From: Muribaculaceae bacterium
GTDB taxonomy: Bacteria; Bacteroidota; Bacteroidia; Bacteroidales; Muribaculaceae
NCBI GenBank assembly: GCA_029060585.1
Contig: JAIDTS010000487.1
Coordinates: 1 to 6,008 of the forward strand
Length of the DNA stretch: 6,008 bases
Direction: 5' to 3'
Below, one piece after another: positions 1 through 6,004 of this stretch; within the stretch, counting starts at the first letter, position 1; the number at the start of each line of letters is the position of its first letter. The notes below the pieces were generated by a model that did not search any database, was not told the origin of the DNA, and saw only the letters and a list, made by a program, of their open reading frames with translations. Made by a program: the position numbers and the translations under genes.

Positions 1-1225
1 AAATGGAATCGCAGCTTGATGGCCACGCATACATCTTATTCTGGATCACCATTGAAGCCGCAGCATACTGAGGAATCATGAAGCCACTGTTGAGACCGGG
101 CTTGGCCACCAGAAATTCAGGAAGTCCACGTAATCCGAAAATAAGCTGGGCCACACGGCGTTCGGAAATATTTCCAAGTTCATGAAGAGCCACTCCCATA
201 TAGTCAAAGACGAGAGCAAGGGGTTCGCCATGGAAGTTACCACCCGACACCACAAGGTCTTCGTCCGGGAATACAGTAGGATTGTCCGTCACGGAGTTGA
301 TCTCGATGTGAAGCACCTCCGTCACATGGCGCATGGCATCCTTAACGGCACCGTGCACCTGCGGTATGCAGCGGAACGAGTAGGGATCCTGCACATGCTC
401 TTTCTCCTTTTTTATTATCTCGCTGCCAGCGAGAATCTTGCGGAAAATCTCTCCGGTCTCGATCTGTCCCTTGTGAGGGCGCACCCGCTGTATGCACTCC
501 CAGAATGGCTCGATTCTTCCGTCGAAAGCCTCAAGGCTCATCGCTCCGAACATATCGAAGCAATTTACGAGATGCCAGCCGTCGATTAGAGCTTTGATTC
601 CATTGGCACTCATAAACTGGGTTCCGTTGAGCAGAGCCAGACCCTCTTTTGATTTCAGTTTGATCGGACGCCACCCGAAACGATTGAGAGCGTCACGCCC
701 CTTGGTCTTCTTTCCATCCACCATCGCATACCCCTCTCCTATCAGCGGGAGGAAAAGATTGGCTAACGGAGCGAGATCGCCGGACGCACCGAGCGACCCA
801 CGGTCGTAGACGATCGGGAGCACATCGTTATTATAGAAATCAAGTATCCGCTGCACGGTCTCCACCTGCACTCCGCTAAATCCCATGGAGAGCGCGTGAG
901 CCTTAAGCAAAAGCATAAGTTTCACGACAGTCTTGTCGACTGGAGTGCCAACCGAACAGGAATGGCTCTTGATAAGGTTTTCCTGAAGCGTGACGAGGTC
1001 AGCCGGGGCAATATGGCGGTTGCACAGCGATCCGAAACCGGTAGTGACTCCGTAGATGGGAACGGTATTCTCATCTGTCTTTGTGTCAAGGAAGTCGCGG
1101 CAATGCTGAATCTTCTCAATAGCCTCGTCAGAAAGAGTAAGCTTCGCACCATCCTTAAGGATGCGTTCAATAAGATCATAGGTAAGAAGTGAGCTACCTA
1201 TCGCGTATTCTGTCATCTTTTCCAT
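1..1225 (-). CDS. hutH: Histidine ammonia-lyase (histidase), C-terminus cut by window edge
   Basis: Catalyses the first step of histidine breakdown, non-oxidative removal of ammonia from L-histidine to give trans-urocanate, in the cytoplasm. The frame is open without interruption for 408 codons from the ATG at 1225 to the left edge; the family is usually about 500 residues, so roughly the last 90-100 are missing. Visible hallmarks are YGVTTGFG (catalytic Tyr58), SH at 87-88 (the pair typical of histidine rather than tyrosine or phenylalanine lyases), the Ala147-Ser148-Gly149 triad in GASGDLAPLA that cyclises into the MIO cofactor, LLNGTQ (Asn200), QDPYSFR (279-285) and GNFHGEP (329-335). The start lies 12 bp after the hutI stop, so the two are almost certainly co-transcribed. 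A second in-frame ATG at 1216 (MTEYAIG) is an alternative start; neither has a clear Shine-Dalgarno. Near the edge the segment reads AWPSSCDSI, where the usual form is AHPASVDSI. The family call is secure. Confidence 0.96.
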   Translation of the reverse strand, partial: MEKMTEYAIGSSLLTYDLIERILKDGAKLTLSDEAIEKIQHCRDFLDTKTDENTVPIYGVTTGFGSLCNRHIAPADLVTLQENLIKSHSCSVGTPVDKTVVKLMLLLKAHALSMGFSGVQVETVQRILDFYNNDVLPIVYDRGSLGASGDLAPLANLFLPLIGEGYAMVDGKKTKGRDALNRFGWRPIKLKSKEGLALLNGTQFMSANGIKALIDGWHLVNCFDMFGAMSLEAFDGRIEPFWECIQRVRPHKGQIETGEIFRKILAGSEIIKKEKEHVQDPYSFRCIPQVHGAVKDAMRHVTEVLHIEINSVTDNPTVFPDEDLVVSGGNFHGEPLALVFDYMGVALHELGNISERRVAQLIFGLRGLPEFLVAKPGLNSGFMIPQYAAASMVIQNKMYAWPSSCDSI

Positions 1226-1237
1226 TTTTCAGTCTTA

Positions 1238-2488
1238 TCAAGATTCAAAAACAACATTGCCCTTAGCTATCGTGGTCTTCACGCAGTTCATACCCACATA
1301 ATAGGGAAGCATGTTGATGTTATCGAATTCAAGTATCACAAGGTCTCCGTCCTTTCCGGGCTGAACAGAACCCTTTCTGTCGGCCAGTCCACATGCTGCG
1401 GCTCCATTGATCGTGAGGGCAGTGATTACCTCCTCGATCGTCATATCCATGTATATACAAGCGAGAGCTATCATCAATGGAATGGAACCAGAGAAACAGC
1501 TTCCGGGATTGAGGTCGGTGGCAAGCGCTACGGCGCATCCTGCCTCGATCATCTTTCGCGCTGGAGCATAGGGTTCCTTGAGCGCGAAAGCCGTCAGAGG
1601 AAGCAAAGTCGCGACGACATTCTTATCTGCCATATCCTTGATTCCCTTGTCGCTTACATGCAGCAGATGATCGGCGCTGACAGCACCAAGTTGGGCTGCA
1701 AGTTCAGCACCTCCCAGCTGCACTATCTCGTCGGCATGGAACTTAAGTTTATAGCCCATCGCCTTAGCAGCCTTCATTAGCCTCCGGGAATCTTCCAGCT
1801 CAAACACATTCTTTTCGGTGAATATGTCGCAGAATTTAGCGGCTTTCCTGAATTTAGGGAGCATCTCAGAAATTATCAGGTCGACGTATTCCGCCGTGCG
1901 ACCTTTGTATTCTTCCGGAACCGCGTGAGCGCCTAAGAAAGTCGGCACTATTTCCATCTTTTTTTTGGAGGCGAGTCGTGCGATAGCTGCAAGCATCTTG
2001 GCCTCCGAATTAAAATCGAGCCCATATCCGCTCTTGACCTCTGCGGTGGTAACCCCCATTGAGCTCATCCTGTCCATAAGCCATTCCGCGTTTTCCACAA
2101 GCTGTGCGACCGTGGCATTTCTGGTAGCATTTACAGTACTCTGAATGCCTCCTCCCTTCTCCATTATACTCATATATGACGCTCCTTCGAGTCGCATTCT
2201 GAATTCATCGGGTCGGAAACCGCCAAACACCATATGTGTGTGTGAATCCACGAATCCAGGAAGCACTACTCTTCCTTGCGCATCTATTTCCCTAAATGTA
2301 GCACCGTTGCCAAACAGAGAATAAATCTGGCGGAGTGGATTGGAATTTCCGACATAACGGATCACACCGTCCTTAATCAGAATGGCACCGTCTTCAATTA
2401 CATTCAGATGCTTCATATCAGCACCCTTCACGGCCTGATTGCCTAAGGGAGTGACGATAGTCGCATGCTTTATATATAGATTTGACAT
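1238..2488 (-). CDS. hutI: Imidazolonepropionase
   Basis: Third enzyme of histidine degradation: hydrolyses 4-imidazolone-5-propionate to N-formimino-L-glutamate in the cytoplasm. The 416-residue length is normal for this amidohydrolase-superfamily enzyme. Expected metal and active-site positions are present: the HTH metal pair at His83 and His85 in VDSHTHMVFGG, SGYGLD (153-158), GAHAVP with His188, HADE at 251-254 (metal ligand His251, catalytic Glu254), ADH at 272-274 and the metal-binding Asp325 in ATDLNPGS. The C-terminal PGKDGDLVILE (377-387) is the usual return to the small beta-sandwich domain. It sits between hutU (72 bp upstream) and hutH (12 bp downstream) and should share their transcript. 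The start ATG at 2488 gives a sensible N-terminus (MSNLYIKHA). Its ribosome-binding region is filled by five copies of a 7-bp repeat rather than a Shine-Dalgarno. Confidence 0.97.
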   Translation of the reverse strand: MSNLYIKHATIVTPLGNQAVKGADMKHLNVIEDGAILIKDGVIRYVGNSNPLRQIYSLFGNGATFREIDAQGRVVLPGFVDSHTHMVFGGFRPDEFRMRLEGASYMSIMEKGGGIQSTVNATRNATVAQLVENAEWLMDRMSSMGVTTAEVKSGYGLDFNSEAKMLAAIARLASKKKMEIVPTFLGAHAVPEEYKGRTAEYVDLIISEMLPKFRKAAKFCDIFTEKNVFELEDSRRLMKAAKAMGYKLKFHADEIVQLGGAELAAQLGAVSADHLLHVSDKGIKDMADKNVVATLLPLTAFALKEPYAPARKMIEAGCAVALATDLNPGSCFSGSIPLMIALACIYMDMTIEEVITALTINGAAACGLADRKGSVQPGKDGDLVILEFDNINMLPYYVGMNCVKTTIAKGNVVFES

Positions 2489-2492
2489 CTTT

Positions 2493-2527
2493 TTGAGAAT
2501 TGAGAATTGAGAATTGAGAATTGAGAA
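2493..2527. repeat. Five exact tandem copies of a 7-bp unit before hutI
   Basis: TTGAGAA is repeated five times without a mismatch at 2493, 2500, 2507, 2514 and 2521, followed by a partial TT. Read on the coding (minus) strand the unit is TTCTCAA, and the array ends four bases upstream of the hutI ATG, where a ribosome would load. The unit is not a multiple of three but lies outside any reading frame, so copy-number change would alter leader length, not frame. Exact short tandem copies are candidates for slipped-strand expansion or contraction. Any effect on hutI expression is inference. Confidence 0.95.
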
Positions 2528-2551
2528 TTTTCCAAAGATTTTTGAAAACTC
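2523..2551 (-). other. Imperfect inverted repeat between hutU and hutI
   Basis: GAGAATTTTC (2523-2532) faces GAAAACTC (2544-2551) across an 11-base loop, giving eight pairs with a two-base bulge. In the leftward transcript it lies 9 bases after the hutU stop codon, and one arm uses the last copy of the 7-bp repeat array. It is AT-rich and not followed by a U-tract, so it is not a convincing terminator; it could mark a processing or stability site between hutU and hutI. Evidence is only the symmetry. Confidence 0.35.
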
Positions 2552-2560
2552 AGAAAACCC

Positions 2561-4552
2561 TTAAAGCAACTTACGGAGCAGCGCTTCGTCGGCAATGAAG
2601 GGCTCGGGTATCATGAATCCGTTTTCAGCCTGCGTATCATTCCATTCCTTTACTGTAGTCATGGCATTTTCGTTGCGTGCCCAGCTACGGCGCGCAACAC
2701 CTCCCATCACGTCCCAAAGCATGGCCTTTGTCAGTATCTCGTCAACACGATCGGAGCCGTCGCATATCATTCCGAAACCGCCGTTGATAGACTTGCCTAT
2801 ACCTACACCACCTCCGTTATGAAGGGCCACAAGGCTCATTCCGCGAGCGCAGTTGCCGGCGAAACACTGTATAGCCATGTCTGCCATTACATTAGAACCA
2901 TCCTTGATGTTTGAGGTCTCGCGGAATGGAGAATCGGTGCCGCTTACATCGTGATGGTCACGACCAAGCATGATAGGTCCGACCTCTCCCTTACGCACCA
3001 TGTCATTGAATTTCAGGGCGATCTTAAGCCTTCCCATTGCATCCTGATAGAGAATACGGGCCTGGGTGCCGACGACGAGCGCGTTCTTCTCCGCGTCGTG
3101 GATCCATACCCAGTTGTCCATGTCCTGCCCTCTACGCTCTTTGGGAATACAGTCCATGGCAGCCTTGTCGGTCTTTACGAGATCTTCGTGCTTTCCGCTC
3201 AGGCAGACCCAGCGGAAGGGACCGTAGCCATAGTCGAACAGCATCGGACCCATAATGTCTTCCACATAAGAAGGCCAGATGAAACCATCCTTTTCATCAA
3301 CTCCATTCTTAGACAGCTCCTTCACACCTGCGTCATACATGGCCTTCATGAATGAGTTACCATAGTCGAAGAAATATGTTCCGCGGTCCACGAGAGCCTT
3401 GATAGCTGCATAATGGCGGTGCAGTGTTTCGTCTACGAGCCTACGAAATTCTTCGGGGTCGTCATGGAGTAGCTTTGTACGTTGTTCGAAAGACAAACCG
3501 ACGGGACAGTAACCGCCTTCATACACAGCGTGGCAAGACGTCTGGTCGCTCAGCAGCTCTATCTTCTTATCATTCTTAACGGCATATTCAAGAAGATCAA
3601 CTATGTTACCGTGATAAGCGATGGAAAGGGGCTTTTTCTCAGCCATTGCTTCCTCTGCAAGTCTGAACGCCTCGTCAAGATTATCGGTAACGACCTGAAC
3701 CCATCCTTGATTCTTTCTGGTCGCGATGCGCGATGCGTCAACTTCCGCTACGATCGAGACGGCACCTGCGATATCTGCGGCTTTAGGCTGCGCTCCGCTC
3801 ATGCCTCCAAGACCGGAACTTACAAAAAGATGGCCCCGTAGGTCACCGTCCTGCGGCACACCGAGTTTCATGCGTCCTGCGTTTAGGATTGTGTTGAAAG
3901 TGCCGTGTACGATTCCCTGCGGACCGATATACATCCAGCCGCCTGCAGTCATCTGGCCGTAGTTGGCCACACCCATCTGCATAGCCTCGTGCCAATCGTG
4001 GAGATTGTCGAACATCCCGACCATCATGGCGTTTGTGATGATTACTCTTGGAGCCTCCGGACGTGAAGGGAATAGTCCGAGAGGATGACCGGATTCTACT
4101 ACGAGAGTCTGATCTTCGGTTAGGTTCTCAAGATATTTCTTTATGAGGCGGTACTGCAGCCAGTTCTGGCAGACCTGTCCGGTCTCGCCATAGGTCACGA
4201 GTTCATAGGGATAGAGTGCTATGTCGAAGCAGAGGTTATTGTCGATCATCACCTGAAAAGCCTTGCCAGCGAGGCATTTTCCCTTATATTCGTCAACCGG
4301 TTTAGCCTTTAGGTCACCTTCCGGACGCCAGCGATAGGCATAAATTCGACCACGAGTGCGGAGTTCCTCAAGAAATTCGGGAGCAGCTTTCTCGTGCAGC
4401 TCTTCAGGAAGATAGCGTAAGGCATTCTTAAGAGCTGTGATGGTTTTTTCAGGAGTCAGGGTGTAGTGGCGATCCGGCGCACGGCGTATTCCGTCAGCAA
4501 ACTTCGGATCTTCAGGCCATTCGGCTGAAAGAAGGATTCTATTGTCAGTCAT
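2561..4552 (-). CDS. hutU: Urocanate hydratase (urocanase), long form
   Basis: Second enzyme of histidine degradation: adds water to urocanate to give 4-imidazolone-5-propionate, with tightly bound NAD+ acting as an electrophile rather than a redox cofactor. The protein is 663 residues. That is far longer than the roughly 550-560 of Bacillus and Pseudomonas enzymes and close to the roughly 676 of animal urocanase, so it belongs to the long subfamily. Visible features are QNWLQYR (129-135), ESGHPLGLFPS (153-163), the NAD-binding glycine-rich stretch SSGLGGMSGAQ (245-255), YGNSFMKAMYDAG (397-409), the active-site Cys450 in GPFRWVC, RDHHDVSGTDSP (531-542) and the NGGGVGIGKS segment (579-588). 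It is the first gene of the hut block, with a good Bacteroides-type promoter about 60-90 bp upstream of its ATG. No frameshift or missing motif was seen. Confidence 0.97.
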   Translation of the reverse strand: MTDNRILLSAEWPEDPKFADGIRRAPDRHYTLTPEKTITALKNALRYLPEELHEKAAPEFLEELRTRGRIYAYRWRPEGDLKAKPVDEYKGKCLAGKAFQVMIDNNLCFDIALYPYELVTYGETGQVCQNWLQYRLIKKYLENLTEDQTLVVESGHPLGLFPSRPEAPRVIITNAMMVGMFDNLHDWHEAMQMGVANYGQMTAGGWMYIGPQGIVHGTFNTILNAGRMKLGVPQDGDLRGHLFVSSGLGGMSGAQPKAADIAGAVSIVAEVDASRIATRKNQGWVQVVTDNLDEAFRLAEEAMAEKKPLSIAYHGNIVDLLEYAVKNDKKIELLSDQTSCHAVYEGGYCPVGLSFEQRTKLLHDDPEEFRRLVDETLHRHYAAIKALVDRGTYFFDYGNSFMKAMYDAGVKELSKNGVDEKDGFIWPSYVEDIMGPMLFDYGYGPFRWVCLSGKHEDLVKTDKAAMDCIPKERRGQDMDNWVWIHDAEKNALVVGTQARILYQDAMGRLKIALKFNDMVRKGEVGPIMLGRDHHDVSGTDSPFRETSNIKDGSNVMADMAIQCFAGNCARGMSLVALHNGGGVGIGKSINGGFGMICDGSDRVDEILTKAMLWDVMGGVARRSWARNENAMTTVKEWNDTQAENGFMIPEPFIADEALLRKLL

Positions 4553-4585
4553 ATATCAGGTCAGTTATAGTCTTATGCAATCAAT

Positions 4586-4597
4586 TATGCCCGCATA
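4586..4597. promoter_or_regulatory. Short inverted repeat in the hutU leader, possible operator
   Basis: TATGC-CC-GCATA is a perfect 5-bp inverted repeat with a 2-bp spacer. It lies between the predicted hutU transcription start (about 4608) and the hutU ATG (4552). A further copy of TATGC occurs 12 bp away at 4574-4578. Such symmetry just downstream of a promoter would fit a repressor site for an inducible catabolic operon, but no regulator gene is visible in the window and the repeat is short enough to arise by chance. Confidence 0.25.
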
Positions 4598-4611
4598 TAG
4601 CGTGCACACCA

Positions 4612-4642
4612 CAAAATTAATGAAAAATTGCCACATATCAAT
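4612..4642 (-). promoter_or_regulatory. Bacteroides-type promoter for hutU-hutI-hutH
   Basis: On the minus strand a perfect -7 element TAATTTTG (4619-4612, consensus TAnnTTTG) is preceded, 19 bp away, by ATTG (4642-4639), a three-of-four match to the -33 consensus TTTG. It is correctly oriented towards hutU and predicts a leader of about 55 nt. The surrounding sequence is very AT-rich, so chance matches are possible, but position and spacing are right. Confidence 0.6.
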
Positions 4643-4670
4643 AAAAAATCGTCAAAAAAACCACTTTGAC
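4643..4670 (-). terminator. Weak intrinsic terminator after the reductase gene
   Basis: GTCAAA and TTTGAC (4665-4670 and 4651-4656) can form a 6-bp stem with an 8-base loop. In the leftward direction a run of six T residues (4648-4643) follows two bases after the stem. It lies 60 bp after the reductase stop codon and directly abuts the hutU promoter, so it could separate the two transcripts. The stem is short and AT-rich, so it may be inefficient. Confidence 0.35.
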
Positions 4671-4730
4671 TTAAAAAATAGATCGTATAATACTCTGTAG
4701 AATCTGAAACCTTACTTTCACAAGGTCACA

Positions 4731-5660
4731 TCAACAAAATAGAGGCCTGAATTTCCGGGCAACGTTATCGTAGACAGGCATATCAACTCCTAATTCTTTC
4801 CCGAGTGCAATTAAATCAAACAGTTGACCCTTAATTTCACTCTGATTGCCTGCTTTCAGATCTTTCTGCATGGATGCGGTGCTTTCAGGATCCAAGGAAT
4901 CGACAACCCCAAGATGGTGTTCAACCATGTCGCAACCAAAATCAATTCCAAGCCTCTCCCCTATTGCAGTACTCTCCTTTGTCAGTCCTATAAATGTGTC
5001 ACGCTCTTCTCCCGGTTGCTGAATAGGTCCCATCGGAATATCATAATATGCACCGGTGACAGACATTGCGGAAATATATGACCATTTTATAAATGTGTCA
5101 CGCTTGATGTCTGTGCTCAGCGTAGTCTTGATACCTGCATCCCTTAGATCTGATACTATGTGATCGAGAATCTCATTGTCACATTTTGCCCATTCAGGGA
5201 CTCCGAACACTACATGAAAAACCTCACCTAATTGTGAAATTTCACCTATTCCGCTTTTAAAACCGACTATATATATACATCCGTCAAGCACGTTGATTTC
5301 TGGCACAAGATCTTTGATACGCTGACCCGTCCCGTATACATTCAGCAATGGAATCACAATGGTTTTCTCATGAGATGCCTTTCTTAATATTTCACCGATA
5401 CTATCTATCGAATAACCCTTTACAGTAACAAAGATCACATCAGCCTTCTCATTATACTCCTCCTGGCTAAACGCCTTAACAGGAAGATGCGGATGCTCGC
5501 CCTTCATGTCGGAATGGAACGCCATTCCTTCTTTCTGCATCGCTTTTAATGCATCTCCTCGTGCGATACAACTTACATCCTTACCCGACAGTGTTAAAAA
5601 AGCCGTAATACTTCCTCCTACGCCCCCTGTGCCTACTATGAGATATTTAAGATCTTTCAT
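4731..5660 (-). CDS. panE: Ketopantoate reductase family protein (2-dehydropantoate 2-reductase, PanE/ApbA)
   Basis: Predicted NADPH-dependent reductase; the family's best-known member reduces 2-dehydropantoate to pantoate for coenzyme A synthesis in the cytoplasm. Positions below count from the ATG at 5660. Residues 5-16 (KYLIVGTGGVGG) are the N-terminal Rossmann strand and GxGxxG nucleotide loop, followed by DVSCIARG, where an Arg-Gly fits NADP preference. A lysine in VTVKGYS (about 81), an asparagine in LLNVYG (about 107), the lysine in DTFIKWSYIS (about 192) and a glutamate in NQSEIKGQL (about 275) match the family's substrate-binding and catalytic positions. LGVDMPVYDNV near the end is the usual C-terminal pattern. 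At about 309 residues the length is normal. In-frame starts at 5666 (ATG) and 5669 (TTG) are possible; 5660 was chosen because the nucleotide-binding strand normally begins within a few residues of the start. LNVYG replaces the more usual QNGxG, so the true substrate may differ. Family confident, exact reaction less so. Confidence 0.85.
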   Translation of the reverse strand: MKDLKYLIVGTGGVGGSITAFLTLSGKDVSCIARGDALKAMQKEGMAFHSDMKGEHPHLPVKAFSQEEYNEKADVIFVTVKGYSIDSIGEILRKASHEKTIVIPLLNVYGTGQRIKDLVPEINVLDGCIYIVGFKSGIGEISQLGEVFHVVFGVPEWAKCDNEILDHIVSDLRDAGIKTTLSTDIKRDTFIKWSYISAMSVTGAYYDIPMGPIQQPGEERDTFIGLTKESTAIGERLGIDFGCDMVEHHLGVVDSLDPESTASMQKDLKAGNQSEIKGQLFDLIALGKELGVDMPVYDNVARKFRPLFC

Positions 5661-5687
5661 GAACATCAAAAATTTTAATTTTCAATG

Positions 5688-5719
5688 CAAAAATACTGCT
5701 TTTTTCCCAATAAGGCAAA
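5688..5719 (-). promoter_or_regulatory. Bacteroides-type promoter for the reductase gene
   Basis: On the minus strand TTTG (5719-5716), then exactly 20 bp, then TATTTTTG (5695-5688) is a full match to the Bacteroides -33/-7 consensus (TTTG and TAnnTTTG). It predicts transcription starting near 5684, only about 18-24 nt before the candidate ATG codons at 5666 and 5660, so the leader is very short and AT-rich with no Shine-Dalgarno. It also argues against coding sequence extending further upstream. Confidence 0.7.
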
Positions 5720-5808
5720 TTTTCTATTAATAACCTCCCATACTGAAGACAATGGTAATGACGCTAAGCACATGATGTTAGTTGTAATCAGTCTATTTGT
5801 TTTCTTAC
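5720..5808. other. Intergenic spacer with no recognised feature
   Basis: This AT-rich stretch between the reductase promoter and the terminator at 5809-5859 contains no reading frame of useful length, no consensus promoter facing right, and no repeat I could see. Together with the features to its right it makes up a stretch of about 340 bases (5670-6008) with no secure gene. Confidence 0.6.
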
Positions 5809-5859
5809 AAAAAAAGAAGGCAATCAGACGTGTCACCACTTTGCCGGTCTGATTGCCTT
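5809..5859 (-). terminator. Intrinsic terminator for a leftward transcript entering from the right
   Basis: AAGGCAATCAGAC (5817-5829) and GTCTGATTGCCTT (5847-5859) are perfect 13-bp inverted arms around a 17-base loop. On the minus strand the stem is followed by C and a run of seven T residues (5815-5809), the standard layout of a rho-independent terminator. On the plus strand no T-run follows, so it acts leftward only. The gene it ends must lie at or beyond the right edge. It would also insulate the reductase promoter from read-through. Confidence 0.85.
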
Positions 5860-5863
5860 GGAT

Positions 5864-5898
5864 ACGTTGGACGTTTTACGTTTTACGTTGGACGTTTA
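5864..5898. repeat. Degenerate 7-bp tandem repeat (five ACGTTNN units)
   Basis: Five consecutive 7-base units read ACGTTGG, ACGTTTT, ACGTTTT, ACGTTGG, ACGTTTA, starting at 5864, 5871, 5878, 5885 and 5892. The core ACGTT is invariant and the last two bases vary. It lies immediately upstream, in the leftward direction, of the terminator stem, so it would be in the 3' untranslated region of whatever transcript enters from the right. It has the same period and copy number as the array before hutI but an unrelated sequence. Confidence 0.9.
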
Positions 5899-5921
5899 GG
5901 ATGTACGTATTCCGGTGGGAA

Positions 5922-5952
5922 CCCGGACCATATATATATATATGGATCCGGG
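5922..5952. repeat. Strong inverted repeat with an alternating AT core
   Basis: CCCGGA-CCATATA (5922-5934) pairs with TATATGG-A-TCCGGG (5939-5952): 13 base pairs with one bulged base (5946) and a 4-base loop. The core is an uninterrupted AT alternation. No T-run follows on either strand, so it is not an intrinsic terminator. A shorter competing stem pairs TCCGG (5911-5915) with CCGGA (5923-5927), so the two folds exclude one another. Confidence 0.7.
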
Positions 5953-5953
5953 G

Positions 5954-6004
5954 GTGCATAGAGCCACGAATGCGGTCGTGTCGCGGCTGTCAGGGTCGAT
6001 GCAC
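5954..6004. other. Nested inverted repeats, possible structured RNA or repeat element
   Basis: Three sets of complementary arms nest inside one another: GTGCAT (5954-5959) with ATGCAC (5999-6004), AGCC (5962-5965) with GGCT (5985-5988), and ACGA (5966-5969) with TCGT (5976-5979). They start two bases after the AT-core hairpin. Stems are short and the window ends four bases later, so this may be part of a larger fold or chance. I do not recognise it as a known RNA family. Confidence 0.3.

Noticed and set aside
182..589. Plus-strand reading frame of 135 codons
   Set aside because: It lies wholly opposite hutH, whose minus-strand frame carries all the catalytic motifs; no family features on the plus strand.
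896..1192. Plus-strand frame of 98 codons and an overlapping minus-strand frame (922-1179)
   Set aside because: Both are shadows of the N-terminal part of hutH; the true minus frame reads the YGVTTGFG and SH motifs here.
1..1225. Possible frameshift or pseudogene in hutH
   Set aside because: Reading codon by codon from 1225 to 2 gave one uninterrupted frame with all expected motifs in order; it is merely cut by the window edge.
2493..2527. CRISPR-like array
   Set aside because: Units are 7 bp, directly abutting, with no spacers and no cas genes; it is a simple tandem repeat.
2951..3355. Plus-strand frame of 134 codons
   Set aside because: Antisense to the middle of hutU, which is intact and motif-complete; the predicted peptide shows no recognisable features.
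3482..3841. Plus-strand frame of 119 codons
   Set aside because: Antisense to the NAD-binding part of hutU; no promoter or start signal supports it.
4709..4726. Hairpin ACCTT/AAGGT just after the reductase stop as its terminator
   Set aside because: Only five base pairs and no T-run follows in the leftward direction; the hairpin at 4651-4670 is a better candidate.
4715..4729. CRP-like site (TGTGA...GTGAA) near the reductase stop
   Set aside because: The half sites are direct rather than inverted, the location is at the gene end, and the organism type does not suggest a classical CRP system.
5667..5669. TTG start codon for the reductase, giving three extra residues
   Set aside because: Two ATG codons follow at once (5666, 5660), and the nucleotide-binding strand begins shortly after the second.
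5506..5730. Plus-strand frame of 74 codons running past the reductase start
   Set aside because: It overlaps both the reductase N-terminus and its consensus promoter on the other strand; no family features.
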